Part shown: piece by piece, positions 48,815-56,859 of the stretch | Layout of the letters: the number at the start of each line of letters is the position of its first letter | How positions within the stretch are numbered: position 1 is the stretch's first letter | Assembly (NCBI RefSeq): GCF_011388215.1 | Contig: NZ_CP049989.1 | Location: forward strand, 682,001-746,000 | Direction of reading: 5' to 3' | Length of the DNA: 64,000 bases | DNA from: Hydrogenophaga crocea | GTDB taxonomy: Bacteria > Pseudomonadota > Gammaproteobacteria > Burkholderiales > Burkholderiaceae_C | Made by a program: the position numbers and the translations under genes | Notes under the pieces: model-generated | What the model was told of the DNA's origin: nothing | The model's input: the letters and a program-made list of their open reading frames with translations, nothing else | The model's database searches: none

Positions 48815-49782
48815 CGCTGCCGCGCCGCGCCGCCCTCGTGGCCCTGGGCCTTGCGCCCTGGGTCGGGGCGCTGGCGCAGCAGCCCGCCTTCCCCACGCGC
48901 GGTCTGCGCCTGGTGGTGCCGTTCGCGGCCGGCGGGGTGGGTGACCTCACGGCGCGCATCGTGGCGGGCAAGCTGGCCGAGCGGCTCGGCCAGCCCGTGG
49001 TGATCGAGAACCGCCCCGGCGCGGGCGGCGTGGTGGCCGCGGAAACCGTGGCGCGCGCCGAGCCCGACGGCCACACGCTGTTCCTGATGTCCAACGGCAC
49101 GGCCGTCACGGCCGGGCTGTTCAAGTCGCTGCCCTTCGACACGATCAGGGACTTCGCGCCCGTCTCCACGCTGGGCTTCTTCGACATCGCGGTGCTCGCA
49201 CACCCCGACGCCCCGTTCAAGACCTTTCCCGAGCTGCTGGCCTACGCGCGCAGCCACCCGGGCAAGCTCAACATCGGCAGCATCAACATCGGCAGCACGC
49301 AGCACCTGGCGGCCGAGCTGTTCAAGAGCAGCGCCGACATCGACGCCCAGACCGTGCCCTTCAACGGCACGCCCAACCTGATCGGCGCGCTGCGCGGCCG
49401 CCAGGTCGACGTGGGCGTGGAGATCCTCGCGCCGGTGCTGGCCCAGGTGCGCGCCGGCGCGCTGCGCGCGCTCGCGGTGGCGGGCGAGAAGCGCTCGGTG
49501 GTGCTGCCCGACGTGCCCACGGCGGCCGAATCGGGCGTGGCGGGTTTCGTGGCCTCGTCGTGGAACGCGATCGCCGCGCCCGCGAAAACGCCGCGGCCGG
49601 TGATCGATCGCCTTCAGCGCGAGATCGCGGCCAGCGTGGCCGACGCCGAGGTGCAGAAGAAGCTGCGCGAACTCAACATCGACCCGCGTTCCTCGTCGCC
49701 CGAGCAGACGGCCGCGCTGCTGGCCGGCGACATCAAGCGCTGGAGCGCGGTGATCGAGCGCGCGGGCATTCCCAAGCAGTGA
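48811..49782 (+). CDS. Bug family (TctC-like) tripartite tricarboxylate binding protein
   Basis: This 323-residue periplasmic binding protein has a signal peptide ending ALAQ at about residue 23. The Bug signature is present: LRLVVPFAAGGVGDLTARI, VVIENRPGAGGVVAAE, and LPDVPTAAESGV near the end. Such proteins normally feed TctAB permeases or act in sensing. Here the gene is joined by a 4-bp overlap to a TRAP permease gene, with no tctAB nearby. The ligand is probably a small carboxylate or aromatic acid. Its place in a TRAP operon is unusual. Confidence 0.9.
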   Translation: MTLPRRAALVALGLAPWVGALAQQPAFPTRGLRLVVPFAAGGVGDLTARIVAGKLAERLGQPVVIENRPGAGGVVAAETVARAEPDGHTLFLMSNGTAVTAGLFKSLPFDTIRDFAPVSTLGFFDIAVLAHPDAPFKTFPELLAYARSHPGKLNIGSINIGSTQHLAAELFKSSADIDAQTVPFNGTPNLIGALRGRQVDVGVEILAPVLAQVRAGALRALAVAGEKRSVVLPDVPTAAESGVAGFVASSWNAIAAPAKTPRPVIDRLQREIAASVADAEVQKKLRELNIDPRSSSPEQTAALLAGDIKRWSAVIERAGIPKQ

Positions 49783-49827
49783 GCGCGCCGCGGGGTGCGG
49801 CATGCCGCCCCGCGCTCAGCGCCACAT

Positions 49828-50943
49828 TCAACCCCACCAGGGCAGCAGCCGCTTCATCGCCGCCACCTCGCCGCAGTGGTCGGGCTGGTAGCCGGGCAGG
49901 GCGGCCATGCGGGTCTGCCAGGCGCGGCTGCGCAGCAGCTGCAGCAGGCGCTGCATGGGCGCTTCGTCGAGCGTGCGCTTGAGGCCCACGAGCAGGTAGC
50001 GCTCGTCGGTGATGGGCACGAAATCGAGCCGCGCGCTGCGCGCCGCGTACTCGGTGCCCAGGCCCACGTCGGCGGTGCCGCCGGCCACCGCCAGCGCCAC
50101 CGCCGCGTGCGAGCGCTCGATGTGGTCGTAGCCGTCGATGTCCAGCGGCATCAGCCCCGCGCGTGCCAGCAGCTCGTCGAGCAGCAAGCGCGTGCCCGTG
50201 CCCAGCGCGCGGTTCACGAAGCGCGCCTGCAGCCGCGCCACGTCGTGGATGTCGCGCAGCCGCATGGGGTTGCCGGGCGCCACGATCAGGCCCTGCGTGC
50301 GGCGCGCGAAGCCGATGATCTTGTGCTGGCCCGGCTTGAGCATGGGCCGGTAGGTGCGGGCCGTGGCCGTGCCCGCGTCGGCGAAGGGCTGGGCGTGAAA
50401 ACCCGCCACGTTGCAGCGGCCCTCGTTGAGCGCGCGGATCGCGTCCACGCTGCCGCAGAAGTGCACGTCCAGGTGCAGCGCGGGCCCGCCCTCGCGCTGG
50501 GCCGCGAAGTCCACCAGTTCGTTGAGCGCGTGGTCGTGGCTCGCGTACAGGCGCAGCGTGGGCGCGTTGTCTTCCCCGCCCTCGGGCGCGAGCACCTGCT
50601 GGAAGGCGCGTTCGAGCTCCACGCGCAGGCTCTCCAGCTGCGGGCCCAGCCGCGCCTGCGCGAGCCGCTCGGCCGCCAGCAGCTTCTCGCCAAAGGGCGT
50701 GAGCCGCGCGGCCTGGCCACGCTCCCAGAAGATCAGGCCCTGGCCGAGCGCGGCCTCCCAGTCCTTCAACTGGCCCCACACGTGGCGGTACGACAGGCCC
50801 ACCTCGCGCGCCGCGCCCGAGATCGAACCGCTGCTCTTGACCGCCTGCAGCACGTCCATCATGGGGTTGCGCAACAGCGACGCCCCATGGGGCTGGGTGG
50901 GCTCGCGGGTGCTCAGGTGGTAGGCCAGCTCGATGCGTCGCAT
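49828..50943 (-). CDS. ModE-like HTH regulator with periplasmic-binding-protein-like domain
   Basis: This 371-residue regulator has an N-terminal ModE/LysR-like winged helix at about 25-100 (VKSSGSISGAAREVGLSYRHVWGQL) fused to a PBP-like ligand domain (about 120-365), which replaces the usual molybdate TOBE domains. It is divergent from the tupBCA-type operon, so it probably senses tungstate or molybdate and controls uptake. A TATGCA-N6-TGCATA dyad lies between the two units. The ATG at 50943 gives MRRIELAYHL; the frame extends 11 codons further through the dyad. Confidence 0.85.
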   Translation of the reverse strand: MRRIELAYHLSTREPTQPHGASLLRNPMMDVLQAVKSSGSISGAAREVGLSYRHVWGQLKDWEAALGQGLIFWERGQAARLTPFGEKLLAAERLAQARLGPQLESLRVELERAFQQVLAPEGGEDNAPTLRLYASHDHALNELVDFAAQREGGPALHLDVHFCGSVDAIRALNEGRCNVAGFHAQPFADAGTATARTYRPMLKPGQHKIIGFARRTQGLIVAPGNPMRLRDIHDVARLQARFVNRALGTGTRLLLDELLARAGLMPLDIDGYDHIERSHAAVALAVAGGTADVGLGTEYAARSARLDFVPITDERYLLVGLKRTLDEAPMQRLLQLLRSRAWQTRMAALPGYQPDHCGEVAAMKRLLPWWG

Positions 50944-50969
50944 GGCCCCGAGTGTGCCGCAAGCCCCCT

Positions 50970-50987
50970 TATGCAATGCGGTGCATA
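50970..50987. promoter_or_regulatory. Dyad between the regulator gene and the tup operon
   Basis: A perfect inverted repeat TATGCA-ATGCGG-TGCATA lies in the 98-bp divergent space. It is the likely operator of the ModE-like regulator. Confidence 0.6.
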
Positions 50988-51041
50988 TCGCGTCTTCACG
51001 CAGGGCGCGATGCCCGGCACTTGGCTACAGTGCAGGCCCTG

Positions 51042-51770
51042 ATGAACACCTTCTCCGACAGCCTGGGCGTGGCCTTCGCCCTGATCGCGTCGGGCGACAC
51101 CGGGCTCTGGGCCATCGTGTGGCGCTCGCTTTTCGTGAGCGCCTGCGCCACCGCCATCGCCTACGCGCTGGGCCTGTGGCTCGGGGCCTGGCTGGCGGCC
51201 GCGCGCTTTCGCGGCCGTGGCGCGGTGCTCACGCTGCTCAACACCGCGCTCGCGGTGCCCGCGGTGGTGGTGGGCCTGGTGGTCTACCTGCTGCTGTCGC
51301 GCTCGGGACCGCTGGGCTTTCTGGGCTGGCTGTTCAGCGTGCCCGCCATGGTGCTCGCGCAGACCGTGCTCGTGCTGCCGCTGGTGACCGCGCTGGTGCG
51401 CCAGGTGGTGGAAGACGCCGAGCTCGGCCACGGCGAGCAGCTGCGCTCGCTGGGCGCGGGCACCACGGTGCGCAGCCTGCTGCTGGCCTGGGACGAGCGC
51501 TACGCGCTGCTCACCATCTTCATCACCGCCTTCGGCCGCGCCGTGTCCGAGGTGGGCACGGTGATGATCGTGGGCGGCAACATCGACGGCTTCACGCGCG
51601 TCATGACCACCGCCATCGCGCTCGAGACCAGCAAGGGCGACCTGCCGCTGGCGCTGGGCCTGGGCGTGGTGCTGCTGGCCGTGGTGCTGCTGCTCAATGC
51701 CGCCGTCTCGCTGCTGCGCCGCTGGCGCGAGAAGGCCGACGGCCTGCTGCCCGTGGGAGCGCCTGCATGA
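51042..51770 (+). CDS. tupB: Tungstate-type ABC transporter permease
   Basis: This 242-residue membrane protein has five or six segments and the permease loop EQLRSLGAGTTVRSLLLAWDERY that contacts the ATPase. GRAVSEVGTVMIVGGNIDGFTRVMTTAIALET is typical of TupB/WtpB-like permeases. The binding protein two genes on identifies the system as a TupABC-type oxyanion importer. The ATG at 51042 is preferred because the upstream in-frame ATGs lie in the promoter region. The next gene starts 61 bp after its stop codon. Confidence 0.9.
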   Translation: MNTFSDSLGVAFALIASGDTGLWAIVWRSLFVSACATAIAYALGLWLGAWLAAARFRGRGAVLTLLNTALAVPAVVVGLVVYLLLSRSGPLGFLGWLFSVPAMVLAQTVLVLPLVTALVRQVVEDAELGHGEQLRSLGAGTTVRSLLLAWDERYALLTIFITAFGRAVSEVGTVMIVGGNIDGFTRVMTTAIALETSKGDLPLALGLGVVLLAVVLLLNAAVSLLRRWREKADGLLPVGAPA

Positions 51771-51831
51771 GCGCCGCCGGGCCGTTCCCAAGGCGCTCAG
51801 CCCCGCAGTGCGCAGCGCGGAGGGTGGTCCA

Positions 51832-52587
51832 GTGACCGGCATGCCCGGCGCGCCCACGCTGCCCGCGGCCTGCTTCGATGTGCGCGGCCTGCAGGTGCGC
51901 CTGGGCCCGGCGCCGCGCGCGCCCGCGCTCGACGGCGTGAACCTGCGCATCACCGAAGGCGAGCGCGTGGCCCTGATCGGCGCCAACGGCAGCGGCAAGA
52001 GCACGCTGCTGCGCGCGCTGCACGGCCTGCTGCCGCTCACCGAAGGCCAGTGCCAGCGCCCCGAGGCGCGCCGCATGGCCATGCTGTTCCAGCGCCCGCA
52101 CATGCTGCGCGTGCGCGCCTGGCAGAACGTGGCGCTGGGCCTGTGGCTCAAGGGCCTGCGCTGGCGCGAAGCGCGCGAGGCCGCGCACGCCGCGCTGGGC
52201 CGCGTGGGCCTGGCCGACATCGCGCAGCGCAACGGCCGCGCGCTCTCGGGTGGCCAGCAGCAGCGGCTCGCGCTCGCGCGCGCCTGGGCGCTCAAGCCCG
52301 ACGTCTGGCTGCTCGACGAACCCACCGCCAGCCTCGATCCGCACGCCAAGCGCGAGGTCGAGCAGCTCATTGCCGAGTTCACCGCCACGCCCGTGGGCGG
52401 ACGCCCCACCACCCTGGTGTTCGCCAGCCACAACCTCGGCCAGGTCAAGCGCCTGGCCAGCCGCGTGGTTTACCTCGAGCAGGGCCGCGTGCTCGCCGAC
52501 CTGCCCGTGGACGATTTTTTCAATGCCGACCTGTTGCGGGCCCTGTGCCCGCACGCCCACCTTTTTGTTCAAGGAGAAGCCTGGTGA
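51832..52587 (+). CDS. tupC: Tungstate-type ABC transporter ATP-binding protein
   Basis: This 251-residue ATPase has Walker A GANGSGKST, Q-loop FQRPHML, signature LSGGQQQRLALARAW, Walker B VWLLDEPT and switch histidine in FASHNLGQ. The GTG at 51832 is chosen because GGAGGG lies 7 bases upstream; an ATG nine bases later is the alternative. The stop codon overlaps the GTG start of tupA (GTGA). The Q-loop's RPHML is frequent in TupC-like ATPases. No regulatory TOBE domain is attached. Confidence 0.9.
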   Translation: MTGMPGAPTLPAACFDVRGLQVRLGPAPRAPALDGVNLRITEGERVALIGANGSGKSTLLRALHGLLPLTEGQCQRPEARRMAMLFQRPHMLRVRAWQNVALGLWLKGLRWREAREAAHAALGRVGLADIAQRNGRALSGGQQQRLALARAWALKPDVWLLDEPTASLDPHAKREVEQLIAEFTATPVGGRPTTLVFASHNLGQVKRLASRVVYLEQGRVLADLPVDDFFNADLLRALCPHAHLFVQGEAW

Positions 52588-53387
52588 AACCCATCCACAC
52601 ACTCGCCACGCTGGCCGCCGGCCTGCTGCTCGGCGGCGCCGCGCTCGCGCAGAACATCGTCGTGGCCTCCACCACGTCCACCGAGCAGTCGGGCCTGTTC
52701 GGCCACCTCCTGCCGCAGTTCAAGCAGGCCACGGGCATCGACGTGAAGGTGGTGGCGCTGGGCACCGGCCAGGCCATCGACATGGCGCGCCGCGGCGACG
52801 CCGACGTGCTGTTCGTGCACGACAAGGTGGCCGAAGAGAAATTCGTCGCCGACGGCTTCTCGGCCAAGCGCCAGGAGGTCATGTACAACGACTTCGTGCT
52901 CGTCGGCCCCAAGGCCGACCCGGCCAAGACCGCGGGCAAGGACATCGTGGCCGCGCTCAAGAAAGTGGCCGCGGCCAACGCGCCCTTCATCTCGCGCGGC
53001 GACAAGAGCGGCACGCACGCGGCCGAGCTGCGCTTCTGGAAAATGGCCGGCGCCGAAGCCGCAAAGGGCAGCGGCTACAAGGAATGCGGCTGCGGCATGG
53101 GCCCGGCGCTCAACATCGGCTCGGGCTCGAACGCCTATGTGCTGACCGACCGCGGCACCTGGCTCAACTTCAAGAACCGCGGCGAGCTCGTGGTGCTCGT
53201 GGAAGGCGACCAGCGCCTGTTCAACCAGTACGGCGTGATGCTGGTGAGCGCGGCCAGGCACCCGCAGGTGAAGACCGCCGAAGGCCAGAAGTTCGTGGAC
53301 TGGGTGACCGGCGCCGCGGGCCAGGCCGCGATCGCGAGCTACAAGATCGGCGGCGAACAGCTCTTCTTCCCGAACGCGGCCCGGTAA
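52584..53387 (+). CDS. tupA: Tungstate-binding periplasmic protein
   Basis: This 267-residue exported protein (signal to about residue 23, ALAQ) has the TupA oxyanion pocket: ASTTSTEQSGLF at 29-40, ADVLFVHDK in the middle, ISRGDKSGTHAAELRFW, and YVLTDRGTWLNF. A CGC motif at about 172-174 precedes the last block. TupA-type proteins bind tungstate very tightly for tungsten enzymes or the molybdopterin pathway; molybdate cannot be excluded. The start is GTG behind AAGGAG and overlaps tupC. No molybdenum or tungsten enzyme gene is seen in the window. Confidence 0.9.
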   Translation: MKPIHTLATLAAGLLLGGAALAQNIVVASTTSTEQSGLFGHLLPQFKQATGIDVKVVALGTGQAIDMARRGDADVLFVHDKVAEEKFVADGFSAKRQEVMYNDFVLVGPKADPAKTAGKDIVAALKKVAAANAPFISRGDKSGTHAAELRFWKMAGAEAAKGSGYKECGCGMGPALNIGSGSNAYVLTDRGTWLNFKNRGELVVLVEGDQRLFNQYGVMLVSAARHPQVKTAEGQKFVDWVTGAAGQAAIASYKIGGEQLFFPNAAR

Positions 53388-53402
53388 GGGGTCGCCCGCG
53401 GC

Positions 53403-55133
53403 TCAGCCTTCAGCGGCCGCGAGCGCGCACGCGGCCTGGTGGTGCGTGAGCCACACGCGCCCGCTCAGGTGCCGCAGGAAGTCGCTGCGCTGCAGCTTGT
53501 CCATCACCGGGCCCTTCACCTCGGACAGGTGCAGTTGCAGGCCGGCATCGCGCAGGCGCTGGTTGATGGCTTCGAGGCTGTCGAGCGCGCTGGCGTCGAT
53601 GTCGTTGATGGCCGAGCACTGCAGCACCACGTGGCGCAGCGCGGGCCGCTCGGCCACCGCGGCGTTGATGCGGTCTTCGAGCGCGCGCGCGTTGGCGAAG
53701 TACAGGCTCTCGTCCATGCGCAGCGCGAGCACCGCGGGCTGCGTGATCACCGTGTGGCGCTGCACGTTGCGGTAGTGCTCGGTGCCCGGCACCTGGCCCA
53801 CCTCGGCGATGTGCGGCTGGCTGGTGCGCCACAGGTGCAGCAGCAGCGACAGGCCCACGCCCGCCACCAGGCCGCTTTCCACGCCCGCCGCGAGCGTGAC
53901 GACCAGCGTGGCGAGCACCGCGGTGAAGTCGGCCTTGGCATAGACCCAGGTGCGGCGCAGCATGCCGAAGTCGACCAGCGAGAGCACGGCCACCACGATG
54001 GTGGCGGCCAGCGTGGCCTGCGGCAGGTGGAACAGCGCCGGCGTGAGCAGCAGCGAAGCGAACAGGATGCCGACGGCGGTGAACACGCCGGCCGCGGGCG
54101 TTTGCGCCCCGGCGTCGAAGTTCACCACCGAGCGCGCGAAGCCGCCCGTGACCGGAAAGCCCCCGCTGAACGCGGCCGCGAGGTTGCTGCCGCCCAGGGC
54201 CACGAGTTCCTGGTCGGGCTCGATGCGCTGGCGCCGCTTGGCCGCCAGCGTCTGCCCCACCGACACCGACTCCACGAAACCCACCACGCTGATCAGCAGC
54301 GCGGGCACCAGCAGCGACTGCCAGAGCGCGACATCCCACAGCGGTTGCGTGAGCGGCGGCAGGCCCTGTGGCACCGCGCCCACGAGCTTCACGCCGTGCG
54401 CGCCGGCGTCGATCGCCCAGGCGAACACGGTGGCGCCGACGATGGCCGCCACCGGCCCGGCCTTGGCCGCGAGCTCGGCCGCGCGCGGCGACAGGCCCAG
54501 GCGCTGCAGCAGCGGCTGCAGGCCACGCCGCACCCAAAACAGGAAAGCCAGGCTGCTGGCGCCGATGGCCAGCGTGAGGCCATGGATGTGGCCCCGCTGC
54601 GCCCACACCGCCGCGAGCATCTCGACCAGGTTGTGGCCGCCTGCACTCACGCCCAGCAGCGTCTTGAGCTGGCTGGCCGCGATCAGCAGGCCCGAGGCCG
54701 TGATGAAGCCCGAGATCACCGGGTGGCTCAGGAAGTGGGCGATGAAGCCCAGCCGCAGCAGGCCCATGGCGAGCAGGATCAGGCCCGAGAGAAAGGCCAG
54801 CGTGATCGCCACCGCGAGGTAGGCCGCGCTGCCCGCGGCCGCGTGTTCGCCCACCGCCGCGGCGGTCATGAGCGAGACCACGGCCACAGGGCCCACCGCG
54901 AGCACGCGGCTGCTGCCCAGCAGCGCGTACACCAGCAGCGGCGCCACGCTCGCGTACAGGCCCACCTCGGGCGGCAGGCCCGCGAGCTGCGCGTAGGCCA
55001 GGCTCTGCGGGATCAGCATCAGCGTGACGATCACCGCGGCCAGTGCGTCGCGCAGCAGGGTGTCGCGGCGGTAGTCGCGCGCCCACACCAGGGCGGGCAG
55101 GGCCGGCAGCCAGCGGGGCGCGCGCGGGTTCAT
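53403..55133 (-). CDS. SulP family anion transporter with STAS domain
   Basis: This 576-residue inner-membrane protein has a membrane domain of ten to fourteen segments (about 25-420), with the SulP signature LMLIPQSLAYAQLAGLPPEVGLYAS near the start, and a cytoplasmic STAS domain at about 440-560 (VLQCSAINDIDASALDSLEAI). It would carry sulfate, bicarbonate or a related anion. Its start overlaps the stop codon of the DUF442 gene, which places it at the end of a sulfide/persulfide operon. Sulfate, thiosulfate or sulfite is therefore the favoured substrate, by inference. Confidence 0.92.
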   Translation of the reverse strand: MNPRAPRWLPALPALVWARDYRRDTLLRDALAAVIVTLMLIPQSLAYAQLAGLPPEVGLYASVAPLLVYALLGSSRVLAVGPVAVVSLMTAAAVGEHAAAGSAAYLAVAITLAFLSGLILLAMGLLRLGFIAHFLSHPVISGFITASGLLIAASQLKTLLGVSAGGHNLVEMLAAVWAQRGHIHGLTLAIGASSLAFLFWVRRGLQPLLQRLGLSPRAAELAAKAGPVAAIVGATVFAWAIDAGAHGVKLVGAVPQGLPPLTQPLWDVALWQSLLVPALLISVVGFVESVSVGQTLAAKRRQRIEPDQELVALGGSNLAAAFSGGFPVTGGFARSVVNFDAGAQTPAAGVFTAVGILFASLLLTPALFHLPQATLAATIVVAVLSLVDFGMLRRTWVYAKADFTAVLATLVVTLAAGVESGLVAGVGLSLLLHLWRTSQPHIAEVGQVPGTEHYRNVQRHTVITQPAVLALRMDESLYFANARALEDRINAAVAERPALRHVVLQCSAINDIDASALDSLEAINQRLRDAGLQLHLSEVKGPVMDKLQRSDFLRHLSGRVWLTHHQAACALAAAEG

Positions 55134-55540
55134 GGCGTGGGGCGGGGCAGGCGGCTGAGGTCGTAGCCCGCGGCGGCGGCGGTGGCCAGCAGTTCGTCCC
55201 AGGGCCGCTGACCGGCCTGCGACAACGCCCACAGCGTGGTGCAGCGCGTGCCGCTGCGGCAATAGGCGAGCACCGGGCCCGTGGCCTGCGCGAGCGCTTC
55301 GCCGAAGGCCTGCACCTGCGCGGGGCCGATCTGGCCCGAGACCACGGGCTGGAACACGAAGCGCAGGCCCGCGGCCTGCGCGGCCGCGGCCATGGTGTGG
55401 TGGTCGGGCTGGCCGGGCTGTTCGCCGTCGGGCCGGTTGCAGATGACGGTGGTGAAGCCGGCCGCGGCCAGCGCGGCCATGTCGGCGGGCGCCACCTGCG
55501 GCGCCACGGCGAGGCTGGGGGTGAGGCGTTTGAGGTCCAT
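55130..55540 (-). CDS. DUF442 (TIGR01244) phosphatase-like/sulfur-transfer protein
   Basis: This 136-residue protein begins MDLKRLTPSLAVAPQVAP and has a Cys phosphatase-type loop, AYCRSGTR, near residue 93. The family has a tyrosine-phosphatase fold. In many bacteria it is encoded or fused with the Blh persulfide dioxygenase, so it is thought to handle sulfane sulfur rather than phosphate. Here blh lies on the other side of the ArsR-type gene, in the same divergent locus. It overlaps the SulP gene by four bases. A frame upstream is open, but the ATG at 55540 gives the family N-terminus. Confidence 0.87.
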   Translation of the reverse strand: MDLKRLTPSLAVAPQVAPADMAALAAAGFTTVICNRPDGEQPGQPDHHTMAAAAQAAGLRFVFQPVVSGQIGPAQVQAFGEALAQATGPVLAYCRSGTRCTTLWALSQAGQRPWDELLATAAAAGYDLSRLPRPTP

Positions 55541-55563
55541 GGGGGTTCCTGAGCGTGGGGGTG

Positions 55564-56001
55564 TCAGGCGTGGCGCGGCGGCTTCTGGGCGCGCAGCCGC
55601 TCGATCCATTCGTACACCAGCATGCCGGCCACCATGGCCACCACGAACACCAGGCCCTTGAGCTCGCCCGAAGCCATGGAGACCAGGCCCGGGCCCGGGC
55701 AGAAGCCCGCCAGGCCCCAGCCGATGCCGAAGGTGAGGCTGCCCAGCACCAGCCGGCGGTCGATCTGCGTGGCCTTGGGCAGTTGCATGGCGCCGTCGAG
55801 GAAGCTGCGCGTGCGCCGCTTGGCGAGCGCGAAGGCGAACAGGCCCACGGCGATGCCGCCGCCCATCACGAAGGCCAGCGACGGGTCCCAGGCGCCCGCG
55901 AGGTCGAGGAAGCCCTGCACCTTGCCGGGGTCGGTCATGCCCGAGAGCAGCAGACCCAGGCCGAAGACCAGGCCGACGATGAACGCAACGAGTTTCTGCA
56001 T
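55564..56001 (-). CDS. YeeE/YedE family membrane protein (DUF6691), C-terminal half type
   Basis: This 145-residue protein has four membrane segments. [21 protein letters not shown] at 14-34 and [20 protein letters not shown] in the second half are the two conserved loops; the Cys in GFCPGP is the residue thought to pass thiosulfate or sulfur through the pore in YeeE. It pairs with the next half-protein encoded upstream, so the two together equal one full-length YeeE. They presumably import or export a sulfur species. Confidence 0.9.
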   Translation of the reverse strand: MQKLVAFIVGLVFGLGLLLSGMTDPGKVQGFLDLAGAWDPSLAFVMGGGIAVGLFAFALAKRRTRSFLDGAMQLPKATQIDRRLVLGSLTFGIGWGLAGFCPGPGLVSMASGELKGLVFVVAMVAGMLVYEWIERLRAQKPPRHA

Positions 56002-56011
56002 GGCGGTGTCC

Positions 56012-56449
56012 TCAGAGCAGGTGGCGGATGACGAACACGGTGGCGAAGCCCGTGGCCATGAAGGCCAGCGTGGCCACCAGCGAGCGCGGCGACAGGCGCG
56101 AGAGCCCGCACACGCCGTGGCCGCTGGTGCAGCCCGCGCCGTAGCGCGTGCCGATGCCCACGAGCAGACCGGCGATCACGATCAGGCCGAAGCCGGCGTC
56201 GATGCGCGGCGCGTTGATGAAGCCTTCGGGCGCGAGCGCGCGGTAGACCAGGGGCGACACGAACAGGCCCGCGAGCAGCGCCACGCGCCAGCCCACGTCG
56301 CCGCGGACGGGGTTGAGCACGCCGCCCAGGATGCCGCTGATGCCGAGCACGCGGCCGTTGAACAGGATCAGCAGCGCGGCCGCCACCCCGAGCAGAACGC
56401 CGCCGGCCAGCGAGGCCCAGGGCGTGAAGTTGGCGAGATCTATGGTCAT
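56012..56449 (-). CDS. YeeE/YedE family membrane protein, N-terminal half type
   Basis: This 145-residue protein has four membrane segments. [27 protein letters not shown] at 17-43 and [21 protein letters not shown] near 104-124 are the conserved loops, with the pore cysteines in [10 protein letters not shown]. It is the partner of the half-protein encoded 10 bp downstream. The operon order is arsR-type repressor, this gene, its partner, then DUF442 and SulP, all on the minus strand. The ATG at 56449 follows a good AGGAG-like site (ggagacc). Confidence 0.9.
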   Translation of the reverse strand: MTIDLANFTPWASLAGGVLLGVAAALLILFNGRVLGISGILGGVLNPVRGDVGWRVALLAGLFVSPLVYRALAPEGFINAPRIDAGFGLIVIAGLLVGIGTRYGAGCTSGHGVCGLSRLSPRSLVATLAFMATGFATVFVIRHLL

Positions 56450-56460
56450 GCGGGGTCTCC

Positions 56461-56772
56461 TCAGCGTTGGCAGAACTGTTGGTAAAGGGTGCGGATGACG
56501 GCCTGGGCCTGCGGGCTGTCGATCTGGTAGTACACGTGCTTGCCTTCGCGGCGCGTGCTCACCAGCGACTCTTCGCGCAGCACCGTGAGCTGCTGCGACA
56601 GCGTGGGCTGGGTGATGCCCAGCGTGGCTTCGAGTTCGCCCACGTTGTGTTCGCCCTGCAGCAGCTGGCACAGCAGCATCAGGCGATCGGGGTTGGACAG
56701 CACCTTCATGAGCCGGCAGGCGGCTTCGGCGCTGGCGTGCATTTCTTCGAGGTCGAGTTTGATGGCGGGCAT
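56461..56772 (-). CDS. bigR: ArsR family persulfide-responsive repressor (BigR/SqrR-like)
   Basis: This 103-residue winged-helix repressor has [33 protein letters not shown] covering the recognition helix and wing. It has cysteines at 19, 35 and 101. The C35/C101 spacing of 66 residues equals that of the sensing pair in SqrR (C41/C107) and BigR (C42/C108), which form a polysulfide bridge with hydrogen sulfide or persulfide and then leave DNA. It heads the sulfur operon and faces the persulfide dioxygenase gene across a shared operator. The ligand is inferred from this match. Confidence 0.9.
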   Translation of the reverse strand: MPAIKLDLEEMHASAEAACRLMKVLSNPDRLMLLCQLLQGEHNVGELEATLGITQPTLSQQLTVLREESLVSTRREGKHVYYQIDSPQAQAVIRTLYQQFCQR

Positions 56773-56796
56773 GGGGATTTCCGTCGAATGGTCGTC

Positions 56797-56831
56797 ACTA
56801 TATTGACAGATATATTGTTTGTCAATATATT
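56797..56831. promoter_or_regulatory. Face-to-face sigma-70 promoters inside the BigR-type operator
   Basis: On the plus strand TTGACA (56803-56808) and TATATT (56826-56831) are 17 bp apart. On the minus strand TTGACA (56820-56825) and TATAGT (56797-56802) are also 17 bp apart. The whole is symmetric: ATATTGACA (56800) mirrors TGTCAATAT (56820), and ATATATTG-N5-CAATATAT (56810-56830) is the probable repressor site. One bound repressor dimer would shut both promoters. Confidence 0.9.
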
Positions 56832-56859
56832 GGCGTTTACTTATTCAAAGGAGCGCCCC

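Noticed and set aside
51010..51035. Sigma-54 promoter before tupB
   Set aside because: TTGGCTACAGTGCA looks similar at first, but the GG and GC elements do not have the required 10-bp spacing.
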